Positions 1 to 6,395 of a stretch of 10,165 bases of DNA are shown piece after piece (position 1 is the first letter of the stretch; the number at the start of each line of letters is the position of its first letter). Below the pieces are notes generated by a model. That model had not been told where the DNA came from, did no database searches, and worked only from the letters and a program-made list of their open reading frames with translations. The position numbers and the translations under genes are program-made. Source of the DNA: an uncultured Clostridia bacterium. Its GTDB lineage: Bacteria > Bacillota > Clostridia > Oscillospirales > Ruminococcaceae. Where the stretch lies: positions 1-10,165 of the forward strand of contig CANEHP010000079.1 of NCBI GenBank assembly GCA_947427325.1, given 5' to 3'.

Positions 1-60
1 CGCAGTCATCGGCAAAATTTGCCGAAAAGATGCGTGCCAATTTCTATGAGAACATGTTCT
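1..60 (-). repeat. Palindromic repeat copy A (partial, cut by the window edge)
   Basis: These bases match 977-1036 (the right half of copy B) at 57 of 60 positions, in the same orientation; the differences are at 32, 44 and 55. The copy contains the hyphenated palindrome CGGCAAA-A-TTTGCCG (10-24) and ends in the perfect 12-bp palindrome AGAACATGTTCT (49-60). Its outer end lies 10 nt past the stop codon of the minus-strand transporter gene, so in that mRNA it would begin the 3' region. The left half lies outside the window. It could form a hairpin that ends or protects the transcript; that is inference. Confidence 0.85.
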
Positions 61-70
61 TATTTTATAA

Positions 71-850
71 TCACGCTTCAACGCCGCCAAAAAGCTTCAT
101 AGCAAACACCGAAACGCCTAAAACCAATAAAACTATGCCTGTTGCACGATTCAGCACAATAGGGCTTGCCTTGTTTGCGAATTTTGCCGCAAGCCTTGCC
201 CACAGCAGCGTTGACAAAGCGCAGAACACAAGACACCATAAATCAGGCGGCCCCGAAATGGCGAAGTGACCCAATGCGCCTGTTAAAGCGGTAAACGCCA
301 TAATAAAAACGCTTGTTCCGACGGCGGTCTTAAGCTCGTAGCCCAAAACGGAGGTAAGGATAAGCAGCATCATCATACCGCCTCCCGCACCTATAAAGCC
401 GCAGATAAAGCCGATCATTATGCCGCATACCACAGACTGCACAACACGCTTTTTGGGATCTGCGGAAGCCATTTTTTCCTTTGTGGTCATAACGGGCTTA
501 ACTATGAACTTTATTCCCAAAAGCATTGTCATAAATACCGAAAAGCCGCCCATGGCCGTACCCGGCAGCAGGCTTGACACATAGCTGCCCGCAACGGTAA
601 ACAGCAGCACCGTAATCATCATAACGATACCGTTTTTTATGTCAAGGTTTTTGTTTTTCCCGTATGTGTAAGCGCTTATTCCACTGGCAAGCACGTCGCT
701 GGCAAGGGCAATTCCCACTGCTTCATAAGGCTCTGTATTCAGAAAGGTTATAAGAAGAGGACTTATTACCGCCGCCGCACTCATACCTGCAAAGCCCGTG
801 CCCAATCCTGCGCCGATTCCCGCTATAAAGCAAATTATAAATTTGTACAT
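71..850 (-). CDS. TauE/SafE-family membrane transporter (putative sulfite/organosulfonate exporter)
   Basis: Predicted integral membrane protein of 259 residues, a normal length for the TauE/SafE family. Members move small anions such as sulfite, sulfoacetate or related sulfur compounds across the cytoplasmic membrane; the substrate here cannot be read from sequence. Two homologous halves are visible: the N-terminal segment around residues 11-33 (GIGAGLGTGFAG) and the repeat-like segment around 146-165 (GFICGFIGAGGGMM). These glycine-rich helices are the family hallmark. Hydrophobic segments lie near residues 1-35, 42-62, 73-95, 100-120, 136-165, 174-196, 203-222 and 232-255, with a charged loop at about 121-135. 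I chose the ATG at 848-850 because a GAAGGA ribosome binding site lies a few bases upstream (about 858-863). The frame stays open to 991, but that upstream part runs through the repeat element and is unlikely to be translated. The gene is flanked on both sides by copies of the same repeat. Family call is firm; substrate is unknown. Confidence 0.88.
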   Translation of the reverse strand: MYKFIICFIAGIGAGLGTGFAGMSAAAVISPLLITFLNTEPYEAVGIALASDVLASGISAYTYGKNKNLDIKNGIVMMITVLLFTVAGSYVSSLLPGTAMGGFSVFMTMLLGIKFIVKPVMTTKEKMASADPKKRVVQSVVCGIMIGFICGFIGAGGGMMMLLILTSVLGYELKTAVGTSVFIMAFTALTGALGHFAISGPPDLWCLVFCALSTLLWARLAAKFANKASPIVLNRATGIVLLVLGVSVFAMKLFGGVEA

Positions 851-874
851 AATATGTCCTTCTTTATAAAAATA

Positions 875-1036
875 AGAACTTGTTCTCATAGGAATGGTGC
901 GCAGATTTTCGAGCAAATTTTGTCGAGGACAAGGAAAAATTCCGCAGGAATACTCGTGTATTTTAAGGAATTTTGACGCAGTCATCGGCAAAATTTGCCG
1001 AAAAGATACGTGCCAATTTTTATGAGAACAAGTTCT
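875..1036 (-). repeat. Complete inverted-repeat element copy B (MITE-like / palindromic repeat)
   Basis: An element of about 162 bp with identical 16-bp terminal inverted repeats: AGAACTTGTTCTCATA at 875-890 and its complement at 1021-1036. Similarity between the arms continues inward to about 925 and 986. The centre forms a hairpin: outer 8-bp stem 936-943/967-974, inner 5-bp stem 949-953/958-962, loop 954-957. The right arm also holds the 15-base hyphenated palindrome CGGCAAA-A-TTTGCCG at 986-1000. There is no room for a transposase, so any mobility would need one supplied in trans. TAA at 873-875 and 1036-1038 could be a short target duplication, but this is weak. The element fills the gap between the FlhB-like gene (stop at 1044) and the transporter (start at 850). 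It could act as a terminator or processing site for the upstream operon. Confidence 0.85.
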
Positions 1037-1043
1037 AAGCGGA

Positions 1044-1331
1044 TTATTTCATCTTTTTAATATCATTGGCGTCATAAACCACCTGTGCATAAATAGCCGC
1101 AACAACCTGATACAGCTCGGGCGGCACATGCTCTCCTGCGCTCAGCATAACGAGCAGAGCCGCCGCACTGTCGTCACGGTAGATGGGTACTCCGTTTTCG
1201 TCTGCTATATCAAGAATTTTTTTTGCCAATTCGCCCATACCCGACGCCACCACAATAGGCGCATAGTTTAAATCGGGGTTGTATTTTAAGGCGGCTGCCG
1301 CAGTTTTTCCAAAGGATTTATGCTTTGACAT
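1044..1331 (-). CDS. FlhB C-terminal-like protein (YlqH type, EscU/YscU/HrcU family)
   Basis: A 95-residue protein equivalent to the cytoplasmic C-terminal domain of FlhB/YscU without the membrane part. Visible family features are AAALKY (12-17), APIVVASGMGELAKKI (24-39), the GVPIYRDDSAAALL segment (47-60) and PPELYQVVAAIYAQV (70-84). In full-length FlhB the segment aligning with residue 12 onward follows directly after the self-cleaving NPTH motif. NPTH is absent here, so this resembles the peptide left after FlhB cleavage. The ATG (1329-1331) overlaps the end of the upstream gene by 14 nt and has an AGGAGG site 7 nt upstream, so the two are translationally coupled. Small proteins of this kind occur in Firmicutes beside a FliK-like gene, as in Bacillus ylqG-ylqH. 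Their function is unknown, and no flagellar or export gene is nearby. Confidence 0.85.
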   Translation of the reverse strand: MSKHKSFGKTAAAALKYNPDLNYAPIVVASGMGELAKKILDIADENGVPIYRDDSAAALLVMLSAGEHVPPELYQVVAAIYAQVVYDANDIKKMK

Positions 1332-4044
1332 CGAAGCTCCTCCTGTTATCTTTTATTCTGGGAAATGTTTCCGCCAATGAATGGGGCTTTATTAAAATTC
1401 CCGTTTTAAAATTCTGAACATTATAGCCTACCCCTGCGGCAATTCTCGTTATCTTGTCCGTAAGGGAGGACACTCTGTAACGGTAGCTTTTCGGATAAAG
1501 CACGGAAAGATTTAAATCGCTGCCCCTGCTGTATGCGTCTACCTCAAATCTTCCCACTGCCTCCACATCAAAGGTGAGAAACAGGTGAAAGTGCTTTGGT
1601 TCGTTTTCCCCGCCGTTATTCGAGGAATTGTCATTGTCTACCCAAAGCTCTCCGAAAGCTCTTGTATCCTCTACCTGAAGGGGAATAATATAATGGGCTA
1701 AGGGAGTAAAAACCCCGGGAGCGTTTAACATACTCTGCAGCAGATTGGAAGCGTTAAAGTTATCTATTCCTCTTATAGCGGGGTGATTTACGTTTCTGTC
1801 TATAAAGGCGGTTAAGGCTTTCATGGTTTCCGACTCATAGCCTGTGAATTTTTGGGTGGGCATTTCCTGATTGTCTGCCATAATTCCCAAAATATCCTCA
1901 AACGCATCGCAAAGCATCTGCCTTTCGGACACATCGGGAGTATTTTCCAAAACCTTGTTAAGAAAATTTACCATATCCGACAGATTATCGGTGCCGCTTA
2001 CCGCTGTGTGCATAACCTCGGCGGCGTCGGGGGCGTTTTTGGGAATAAGCAGGGCTACAAGCCTGTCTATTGCGTCCCTTCCCCTTATAACTCCGCTTTT
2101 GAAATTATTTACAATATAGTTTATTTTGTTTTCCGACAAAGGCACTAAGCGGTGATAAGCCGCCGAATCAAAGTCGTTTTCCTTGTCCCCGGTATCTTCC
2201 TGTACAGCTCCGCCGGGCTGTGATGAAGCTCTGAAATCGCCTTTAATAAAAACAGGCTGACCGTTCTGATCCAAAACGGGTTTTCCCCCGCCGTCAAAGA
2301 GCTGCTGCCCTTGATTACCGTCGGCAGACTGATTTTGCTCAATCAGCACGGGCTGTCCTTTTTGATCCACAATAGGCTGCCCCTGACTGTCAAAAACGGC
2401 TTGACCGTTTTCCGAAAGCAGGCTTTGAGGAATAAACGCCTGTTCGCCGTTTTGATTAAGCACGGGCTGACCCGCCCTGTCAAAAACGGGCTGCCCAAAG
2501 CCGAAGCCTGCGCCTTGGTTATCCCTGATATAAACAGGTTCTCCCTTTTGATTTAAGATCGGTTGACCTTGGCTGTCGAAAACGGGGCGGCCCTGCCCTT
2601 TTTCCGCAATCTGTCCCCCGGAAATAAGAACAGGCTCTCCCTTTTCATCCAAGACGGGCTTGCCCTCGCCGTCAAAAACAGCCTCGTATTCGCCGCTGCC
2701 GCGAATATTAACAGGCTCTCCTTTTTGATTTAAAACAGTCTGACCCGATTCGACCTCCTGCTCCCGTCCGTTAAAAATTTGCTCAGGGCTTTGATTTGCG
2801 GCAGGCTGTTCTCTGCTGCCTGCAATGATAAAAACAGGGTTTCCCTTTTCGTCCGAAACAGGCTGTCCCTTGCCGTCAAAGAGCTGCTGTAGCCGATCTG
2901 CTCCCGCCTTGCCTTGGGGAGCGAACATAACGCCCTGTCCCTTTATCCGAGGAGCGTTTTCGCTGTTTGGAGATAAAGCCGCCGCAGGATTTTTCGGGTT
3001 GTCGGAAGCCGACGGGTCAAAGGCGGAAGCGTTTTTTTCGCCCTCCGTTTTTTCTCCCCCTGCCGCCAGCTTGGACAAATATATCAGAACCGCCGCCTTT
3101 TCCGCAGAAACGTCCTTGGCAAAAGCGGCTGTCGGAGAATAGCCCTCTGCGTTGGCTTTCAAAAGATTTGCAACATATTTGGCAAAGGATTTGCTGAGCG
3201 CTTCACGGGCGGAGGCGGAGGGTATCTGAGACATAAGACGGGAAAAAGCGTCCTTCATCATATATTCGTTTGTATTATATCTGGAAAGAGTGTGAGTGAT
3301 CAAGGGCACAAGCACTTCGGTGCGGCTGTCGTTCTGAAGGCTGCCCAAAATGGTGCGCATAAGCGCAGCGGTTTCATTTTTCAGCGCCTCGAAATTTTGG
3401 GCAGGGTTTCCTGCGTCCCATTTTTTATAAAGGGCGTTGAGGTTTTTTGAAAGAGTGGTATTTTGTCCGAAATAATCCGCCAAAAATCTGATATTGGATT
3501 TAACAGCGGTGATTATTTCGTTTCTGCTCATAGCATAATTAAGCGCCTTAAGCAGATCCGCCACCAGCTCCTTGGTATCCTCGCCCGATTCCGAGCTGAT
3601 TTGGCGGAGAATGTCAAAAAGAGGATGCCCCGCAAAAACGGTGTTGTCCTTTTCCTGCGTCATTATTTCATTCATCAGCTTTTCGGGATTTATGTAAATG
3701 GCTTTAGTCAGATCGTCAATTTCTCCCACCAATTCGGTATAGCCGTTAAGCTTTGCGTTTTCCAGCAAATCTCCCGAAAACACATCGTGGAGAGTTTCAA
3801 CCGCCATAGAGGGATCTTTTGCCGCAGGGACTCCCATATTGCCGTTTAGATTGCCCTGAACCCCCTGATTATTCTCCCCTACGGACGCCCCGCCCTTTTG
3901 GGACACGGAGTTAGTCCGCTGTACGGGGTTTACGCCGTTTACGGAAAAAGGCTCGGCTCCGTTGGGAGTGTTATTGCCGCTGTTGCCCGAGGTCAGCGTC
4001 TTGCCGCCGGTAAGCGGTCCTGATATTTGTGGTATCTGCGGCAT
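1318..4044 (-). CDS. FliK-like (YlqG-type) large protein with a central repeat array
   Basis: A 908-residue protein with no signal peptide or membrane segment. Residues 1-80 are G/N/Q/S-rich and probably disordered. Residues 81-330 look alpha-helical. Residues 331-620 are low complexity and hold seven copies of a 19-residue unit (array at 388-600). Residues 630-908 form a second ordered region. Its end (about 818-890), with LFLTFDVEAVGRFEVDAY, then a strand-rich segment and a helix with TDKITRIAAGVG, has the layout of the FliK C-terminal (hook-length control) domain, which in flagella contacts FlhB. The neighbouring FlhB-C-like gene supports this reading, as in the YlqG/YlqH pair. The ATG at 4042-4044 has an AAAGGA site 8 nt upstream and a good promoter further up. 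The protein is much longer than typical YlqG or FliK, mainly because of the repeats. Gene is certain; the FliK relation is moderate and rests on context plus C-terminal pattern. Confidence 0.75.
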   Translation of the reverse strand: MPQIPQISGPLTGGKTLTSGNSGNNTPNGAEPFSVNGVNPVQRTNSVSQKGGASVGENNQGVQGNLNGNMGVPAAKDPSMAVETLHDVFSGDLLENAKLNGYTELVGEIDDLTKAIYINPEKLMNEIMTQEKDNTVFAGHPLFDILRQISSESGEDTKELVADLLKALNYAMSRNEIITAVKSNIRFLADYFGQNTTLSKNLNALYKKWDAGNPAQNFEALKNETAALMRTILGSLQNDSRTEVLVPLITHTLSRYNTNEYMMKDAFSRLMSQIPSASAREALSKSFAKYVANLLKANAEGYSPTAAFAKDVSAEKAAVLIYLSKLAAGGEKTEGEKNASAFDPSASDNPKNPAAALSPNSENAPRIKGQGVMFAPQGKAGADRLQQLFDGKGQPVSDEKGNPVFIIAGSREQPAANQSPEQIFNGREQEVESGQTVLNQKGEPVNIRGSGEYEAVFDGEGKPVLDEKGEPVLISGGQIAEKGQGRPVFDSQGQPILNQKGEPVYIRDNQGAGFGFGQPVFDRAGQPVLNQNGEQAFIPQSLLSENGQAVFDSQGQPIVDQKGQPVLIEQNQSADGNQGQQLFDGGGKPVLDQNGQPVFIKGDFRASSQPGGAVQEDTGDKENDFDSAAYHRLVPLSENKINYIVNNFKSGVIRGRDAIDRLVALLIPKNAPDAAEVMHTAVSGTDNLSDMVNFLNKVLENTPDVSERQMLCDAFEDILGIMADNQEMPTQKFTGYESETMKALTAFIDRNVNHPAIRGIDNFNASNLLQSMLNAPGVFTPLAHYIIPLQVEDTRAFGELWVDNDNSSNNGGENEPKHFHLFLTFDVEAVGRFEVDAYSRGSDLNLSVLYPKSYRYRVSSLTDKITRIAAGVGYNVQNFKTGILIKPHSLAETFPRIKDNRRSFDVKA
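2245..2883 (-). repeat. Seven-unit protein repeat array inside the FliK-like gene
   Basis: Seven units of about 19 residues with the pattern (V/L)FDxxGxPVxxxxGxPVxI, at residues 388-406, 423-447 (degenerate and longer), 456-474, 488-506, 520-538, 550-568 and 582-600. Starts are 30-35 residues apart, with variable Q/G-rich linkers between them. Each unit is itself a doubled half-unit, D-x-x-G-x-P-V followed 10 residues later by x-x-x-G-x-P-V. The DNA of the units is similar but not identical, so the array is not a fresh duplication; selection on the protein pattern is likely. Confidence 0.85.
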
Positions 4045-4161
4045 AATAATATCCTTTCCGGCAATTTTGCCATTGCCATTGCCATTAAAAATCGGTGCTC
4101 TGTCTGCGTTGGGAAAGCTCTGCGGTCAAAAAACGCATAGCCCGTTATTTATTTTGTATTT

Positions 4162-4190
4162 ATTTTAACACACTTTATCGGTTATTTCAA
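4162..4190 (-). promoter_or_regulatory. Sigma-A-type promoter for the FliK-like/FlhB-C-like operon
   Basis: On the minus strand a TTGAAA -35 box (complement of 4185-4190) is followed after 17 bp by a TAAAAT -10 box (complement of 4162-4167). A TG dinucleotide one base upstream of the -10 gives an extended -10. The predicted start near 4155 leaves a leader of about 110 nt before the ATG at 4044. Confidence 0.7.
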
Positions 4191-4240
4191 CAAATAGACA
4201 AAAAATAGGAAAAAATTTTCAAAAATTACTGCTAACCCAT

Positions 4241-4269
4241 TGACAAAGGTTTATTATGGTGATATAATT
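4241..4269 (+). promoter_or_regulatory. Consensus sigma-A promoter for the rimP-nusA-rnpM-ylxQ-infB operon
   Basis: A perfect TTGACA (4241-4246), 17-bp spacer and perfect TATAAT (4264-4269), with TG at 4261-4262 giving an extended -10 as well. This is as close to the vegetative consensus as a promoter gets and fits a highly expressed housekeeping operon. Transcription should begin near 4276, leaving a leader of about 177 nt. Confidence 0.9.
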
Positions 4270-4275
4270 CTTTTA

Positions 4276-4452
4276 GGATAAATTATGGTAAGACTGGGTT
4301 TTGGCTCGGTCTTACGTTCTTGTTAGGGGGTTTTGCATTCTGTTCTTTCACAGGACCGATCTCCTCTTTTCATTGCTTTTGCAGAGACATAAGCCTGCGC
4401 CCCGGCATATGTTCGGCGCAAAGGCTTATCAGGGGAAGGAGCAATTATAAAT
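4276..4452 (+). promoter_or_regulatory. Structured 5' leader of rimP
   Basis: Two hairpins can be drawn. The first is GTAAGAC (4289-4295) with GTCTTAC (4310-4316), a perfect 7-bp stem and 14-nt loop. The second is ATAAGCCT (4389-4396) with AGGCTTAT (4422-4429), continued after an AA bulge by GCGCC (4397-4401) with GGCGC (4415-4419). It ends 6 nt before the rimP ribosome binding site (AAGGAG, 4436-4441). An alternative pairing, TCGGTCTT (4307-4314) with AGGACCGA (4352-4359), excludes the first hairpin. CTCCT at 4361-4365 is complementary to AGGAG at 4437-4441. No T-run follows either hairpin, so control would more likely act on translation than on termination. I do not recognise a known riboswitch. 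Confidence 0.5.
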
Positions 4453-4983
4453 ATGGCTAAGGAAAAAGGCGGAAAAAGAGCGTTAGCGCCTAAAATAGAG
4501 GAACAGGCGGAAAAGCTTGCCCTTCCTTTAATAGAAAAAAACGGCTGCAGGCTGTGGGATGTGCGCTTTGAAAAAGAGGGCGCAATGTGGTATTTGAGAG
4601 TTCTTTTTGATGACGAAAAGGGACTTGACAGCGACAGCTGCGAGGAAATTTCAAAGCCCATAAACGATTTGTTTGATAAACAGAGCTTTATCGAGCAGGT
4701 GGATATTTTAGAAATAGGCACGCCCGGAATATACAAAAGGCTCAGAAAACCCCGCCATTTTCTGGAATGTATGGATAAAAGAGTAACGGCGCAGGTAAAA
4801 ACCGAAAAGGGCGAGGAATTTGTTACGGGTATTCTCAATGGCTACAGCGAGGAAAAGGAAGAAATTGTCATTGACGGAAGAAGCATTAAGTTAAGCAGGT
4901 GCATAAAGGTCAATTTAGACGAGGAAACCGACGAATACACGGATTTGACAGATTCGGACGACCGGGAAGATATTGCGGAATAG
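4453..4983 (+). CDS. rimP: Ribosome maturation factor RimP
   Basis: A 176-residue cytoplasmic protein that assists assembly of the 30S ribosomal subunit. The N-terminal domain (about 12-90) shows the family pattern EEQAEKLALPLIEKNGCRLWDV and LDSDSCEEISKPINDLFD. The linking signature LEIGTPGIYKRLRKPRHF (86-103) corresponds to the usual LEVSSPGLDRPLxxxxDF. The C-terminal SH3-like domain spans about 104-153, and the last 20 residues are strongly acidic. The ATG at 4453 has AAGGAG 11 nt upstream, a rather long spacing. It is the first gene of the operon, 68 nt before nusA, the usual order in bacteria. Confidence 0.95.
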   Translation: MAKEKGGKRALAPKIEEQAEKLALPLIEKNGCRLWDVRFEKEGAMWYLRVLFDDEKGLDSDSCEEISKPINDLFDKQSFIEQVDILEIGTPGIYKRLRKPRHFLECMDKRVTAQVKTEKGEEFVTGILNGYSEEKEEIVIDGRSIKLSRCIKVNLDEETDEYTDLTDSDDREDIAE

Positions 4984-5051
4984 CTTTCAACAATTTATAT
5001 AAAGTATATAAGAATAAAAACCAGCATATTACAAAACACAGGAGGATCACC

Positions 5052-6116
5052 ATGGCTGCCAGCGAAAAAGAAGCAAGCTTTAACGAAGCTTTGGCAATGT
5101 TAGCAAAGGAAAAGGGCATTGAACCGGAGCTGCTTTTCGAGAAAATTCAGACAGCAGTAACCATTGCCGTAAAAAAAGAATATCCTAAAAGTGAAAATAT
5201 AAAATATGAAATAGATGAAAAAACAGGCAATTTTATCGTATCTCTTGTAAAAGAGGTCGTTGAAGATGTAGAGGACGAGGCCAATCAGATGACGGTGGAG
5301 CAGGCCCGCACCTATAATAAGAAAATCAAGCCGGGCGAGCAGTGCGTTATCCCCCTCGATACAAAGCATTTCGGGAGAATTGCGGCGCAGACTGCAAAGC
5401 AGGTTATTAAGCAGGGAATAAAGGACGCAGAGCGCAGCAAGCTTATCGAACAGTGGGGCGAGCTGCAAAACGAGGCGGCTGCCGTTAAGGTGCTGAAGGT
5501 TGAGCCTAACTCCTTAAACGCCACCGTCGAGCTTAACGGAAACGAAGTCCCCCTGTTCAGAAGCGAGCAGCTGCCTTTGGACGAACTGCACCCGGGGGAT
5601 ATGATCAAGGTTTATGTCAGCGGCGCGTCTCCCGACGACAGAAGACCTATGCTTAAAATCAGCAGAACTCACAGAGATCTTATCAAGAGATTGTTTGAGA
5701 TAGAAGTACCTGAAATTTATCAGGGCGTTGTAGAGATAAAGTCTATCAGCCGAGAGGCGGGACAGCGCAGCAAAATGGCGGTTATCAGCAATGATCCCAA
5801 CGTGGACGCCTTAGGCGCATGTATCGGACCTCAGAGAAGCAGAGTTTCAAAGATAAGCGAGGAGCTTAAGGGAGAAAAGATAGATATAGTTATTTACAGC
5901 GAAGATCCCGCCGAATTTATTAAGCAGGCGTTAAAGCCCGCCGATGTTCTCAGCGTGGAAATTCCCGAAGAGAATGTAAAAAATTGCAGCGTGGTAGTTC
6001 CCGACAATCAGCTTTCTCTTGCAATAGGCAACAAGGGACTTAACGCAAAGCTCGCCGCCCGCCTTACAGGCTACAAAATAGATATAAAGCCCGAAAGCGG
6101 ATTTTTTGAAGGCTGA
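5052..6116 (+). CDS. nusA: Transcription termination/antitermination factor NusA
   Basis: A 354-residue RNA polymerase-binding factor acting in pausing, termination and antitermination. In order: N-terminal domain (about 1-130), S1 domain (about 136-204), KH1 (about 230-283) and KH2 (about 300-347). There are no C-terminal acidic repeats, as usual in Firmicutes. Strong landmarks are ISRTHRDLIKRLFEIEVPEIY (203-223, family-typical) and the KH2 loop GNKG (326-329). The KH1 loop, normally GxxG, reads GPQR (259-262), so the second glycine is replaced by arginine. The frame is open from 4899, but I chose the ATG at 5052 because AGGAGG (5040-5045) lies 6 nt upstream and the protein then begins as NusA normally does. 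rimP precedes it; a repeat-filled gap of 291 bp follows. Confidence 0.97.
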   Translation: MAASEKEASFNEALAMLAKEKGIEPELLFEKIQTAVTIAVKKEYPKSENIKYEIDEKTGNFIVSLVKEVVEDVEDEANQMTVEQARTYNKKIKPGEQCVIPLDTKHFGRIAAQTAKQVIKQGIKDAERSKLIEQWGELQNEAAAVKVLKVEPNSLNATVELNGNEVPLFRSEQLPLDELHPGDMIKVYVSGASPDDRRPMLKISRTHRDLIKRLFEIEVPEIYQGVVEIKSISREAGQRSKMAVISNDPNVDALGACIGPQRSRVSKISEELKGEKIDIVIYSEDPAEFIKQALKPADVLSVEIPEENVKNCSVVVPDNQLSLAIGNKGLNAKLAARLTGYKIDIKPESGFFEG

Positions 6117-6222
6117 TATTTCCGATTATAATTATTTTATTTGATCGTATTCCGCAGGAAGCTGCTCCGAGCTTATGAAGAAAACAGGGGACGCAGGTTC
6201 TCGAAAGCTTCGGCGGGAGCTT

Positions 6223-6327
6223 TGGACTCGGGAGAATGGGACTCGGGAGAGTGGGATTCGTGAGAGCGGGATTCGGGAGAATGGGATTTGGGTGAGTGGG
6301 ATTCGGGAAATTTGGACTCGGGAAATT
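6223..6327 (+). repeat. 15-bp tandem repeat, seven units, with repeated GGG tracts
   Basis: Seven consecutive units near the consensus GGGATTCGGGAGAAT. On the plus (mRNA) strand this places GGG tracts at 6230, 6238, 6245, 6253, 6268, 6275, 6283, 6290, 6298, 6305, 6320 and 6328, separated by 4 or 5 nt except for two gaps of 12 nt. That satisfies the G3-N(1-7) pattern for at least two G-quadruplexes (6230-6255 and 6268-6292). A run of six T follows at 6331-6336. Confidence 0.9.
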
Positions 6328-6346
6328 GGGTTTTTTGATAAAATCC

Positions 6347-6395
6347 GGATCCAAAGTGCGGATCAAAATGTGAATCAAAATATGGATCAAAGCAA
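6347..6395 (+). repeat. 12-bp tandem repeat, four units
   Basis: Four units like GGATCAAAATGT (6347-6359 with one extra base, 6360-6371, 6372-6383, 6384-6395). The last unit contributes to the AAGGA ribosome binding site (6394-6398) of rnpM, so changes in copy number could alter spacing or sequence upstream of the rnpM start. Confidence 0.75.

Larger units (their letters stand above)
4045..4452. other. Divergent intergenic region of 408 bp
   Basis: No gene is supported here. It holds the minus-strand promoter (4162-4190), an A/T-rich tract (about 4195-4230) that could serve as an UP element for either promoter, the plus-strand promoter (4241-4269) and the rimP leader (from about 4276). Near the minus-strand start there is a short tandem repeat, TTGCCA three times at 4067-4084, just upstream of the ribosome binding site of the FliK-like gene. 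Confidence 0.8.

Noticed and set aside
49..60. AGAACATGTTCT resembles a LexA/SOS box
   Set aside because: The Gram-positive SOS motif needs GAAC and GTTC separated by four bases; here they are two apart. The sequence is better explained as the palindromic end of the repeat element, which copy B has in the same place.
851..991. N-terminal extension of the transporter to 306 residues
   Set aside because: The extra 47 residues are translated from the repeat element, are not membrane-like, and the ATG at 850 has a good ribosome binding site.
875..1036. Insertion sequence with its own transposase
   Set aside because: The element is only about 162 bp and has no coding capacity; at most it is a non-autonomous element.
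2245..2883. Regular repeats that might suggest a CRISPR array
   Set aside because: The repeats are in frame, degenerate at the DNA level and conserved at the protein level, with short variable linkers rather than uniform spacers. They belong to the coding sequence.
4276..4452. Known riboswitch or T-box in the rimP leader
   Set aside because: I see no T-box sequence or conserved riboswitch core and no terminator hairpin with a T-run. Only unnamed pairings can be supported.
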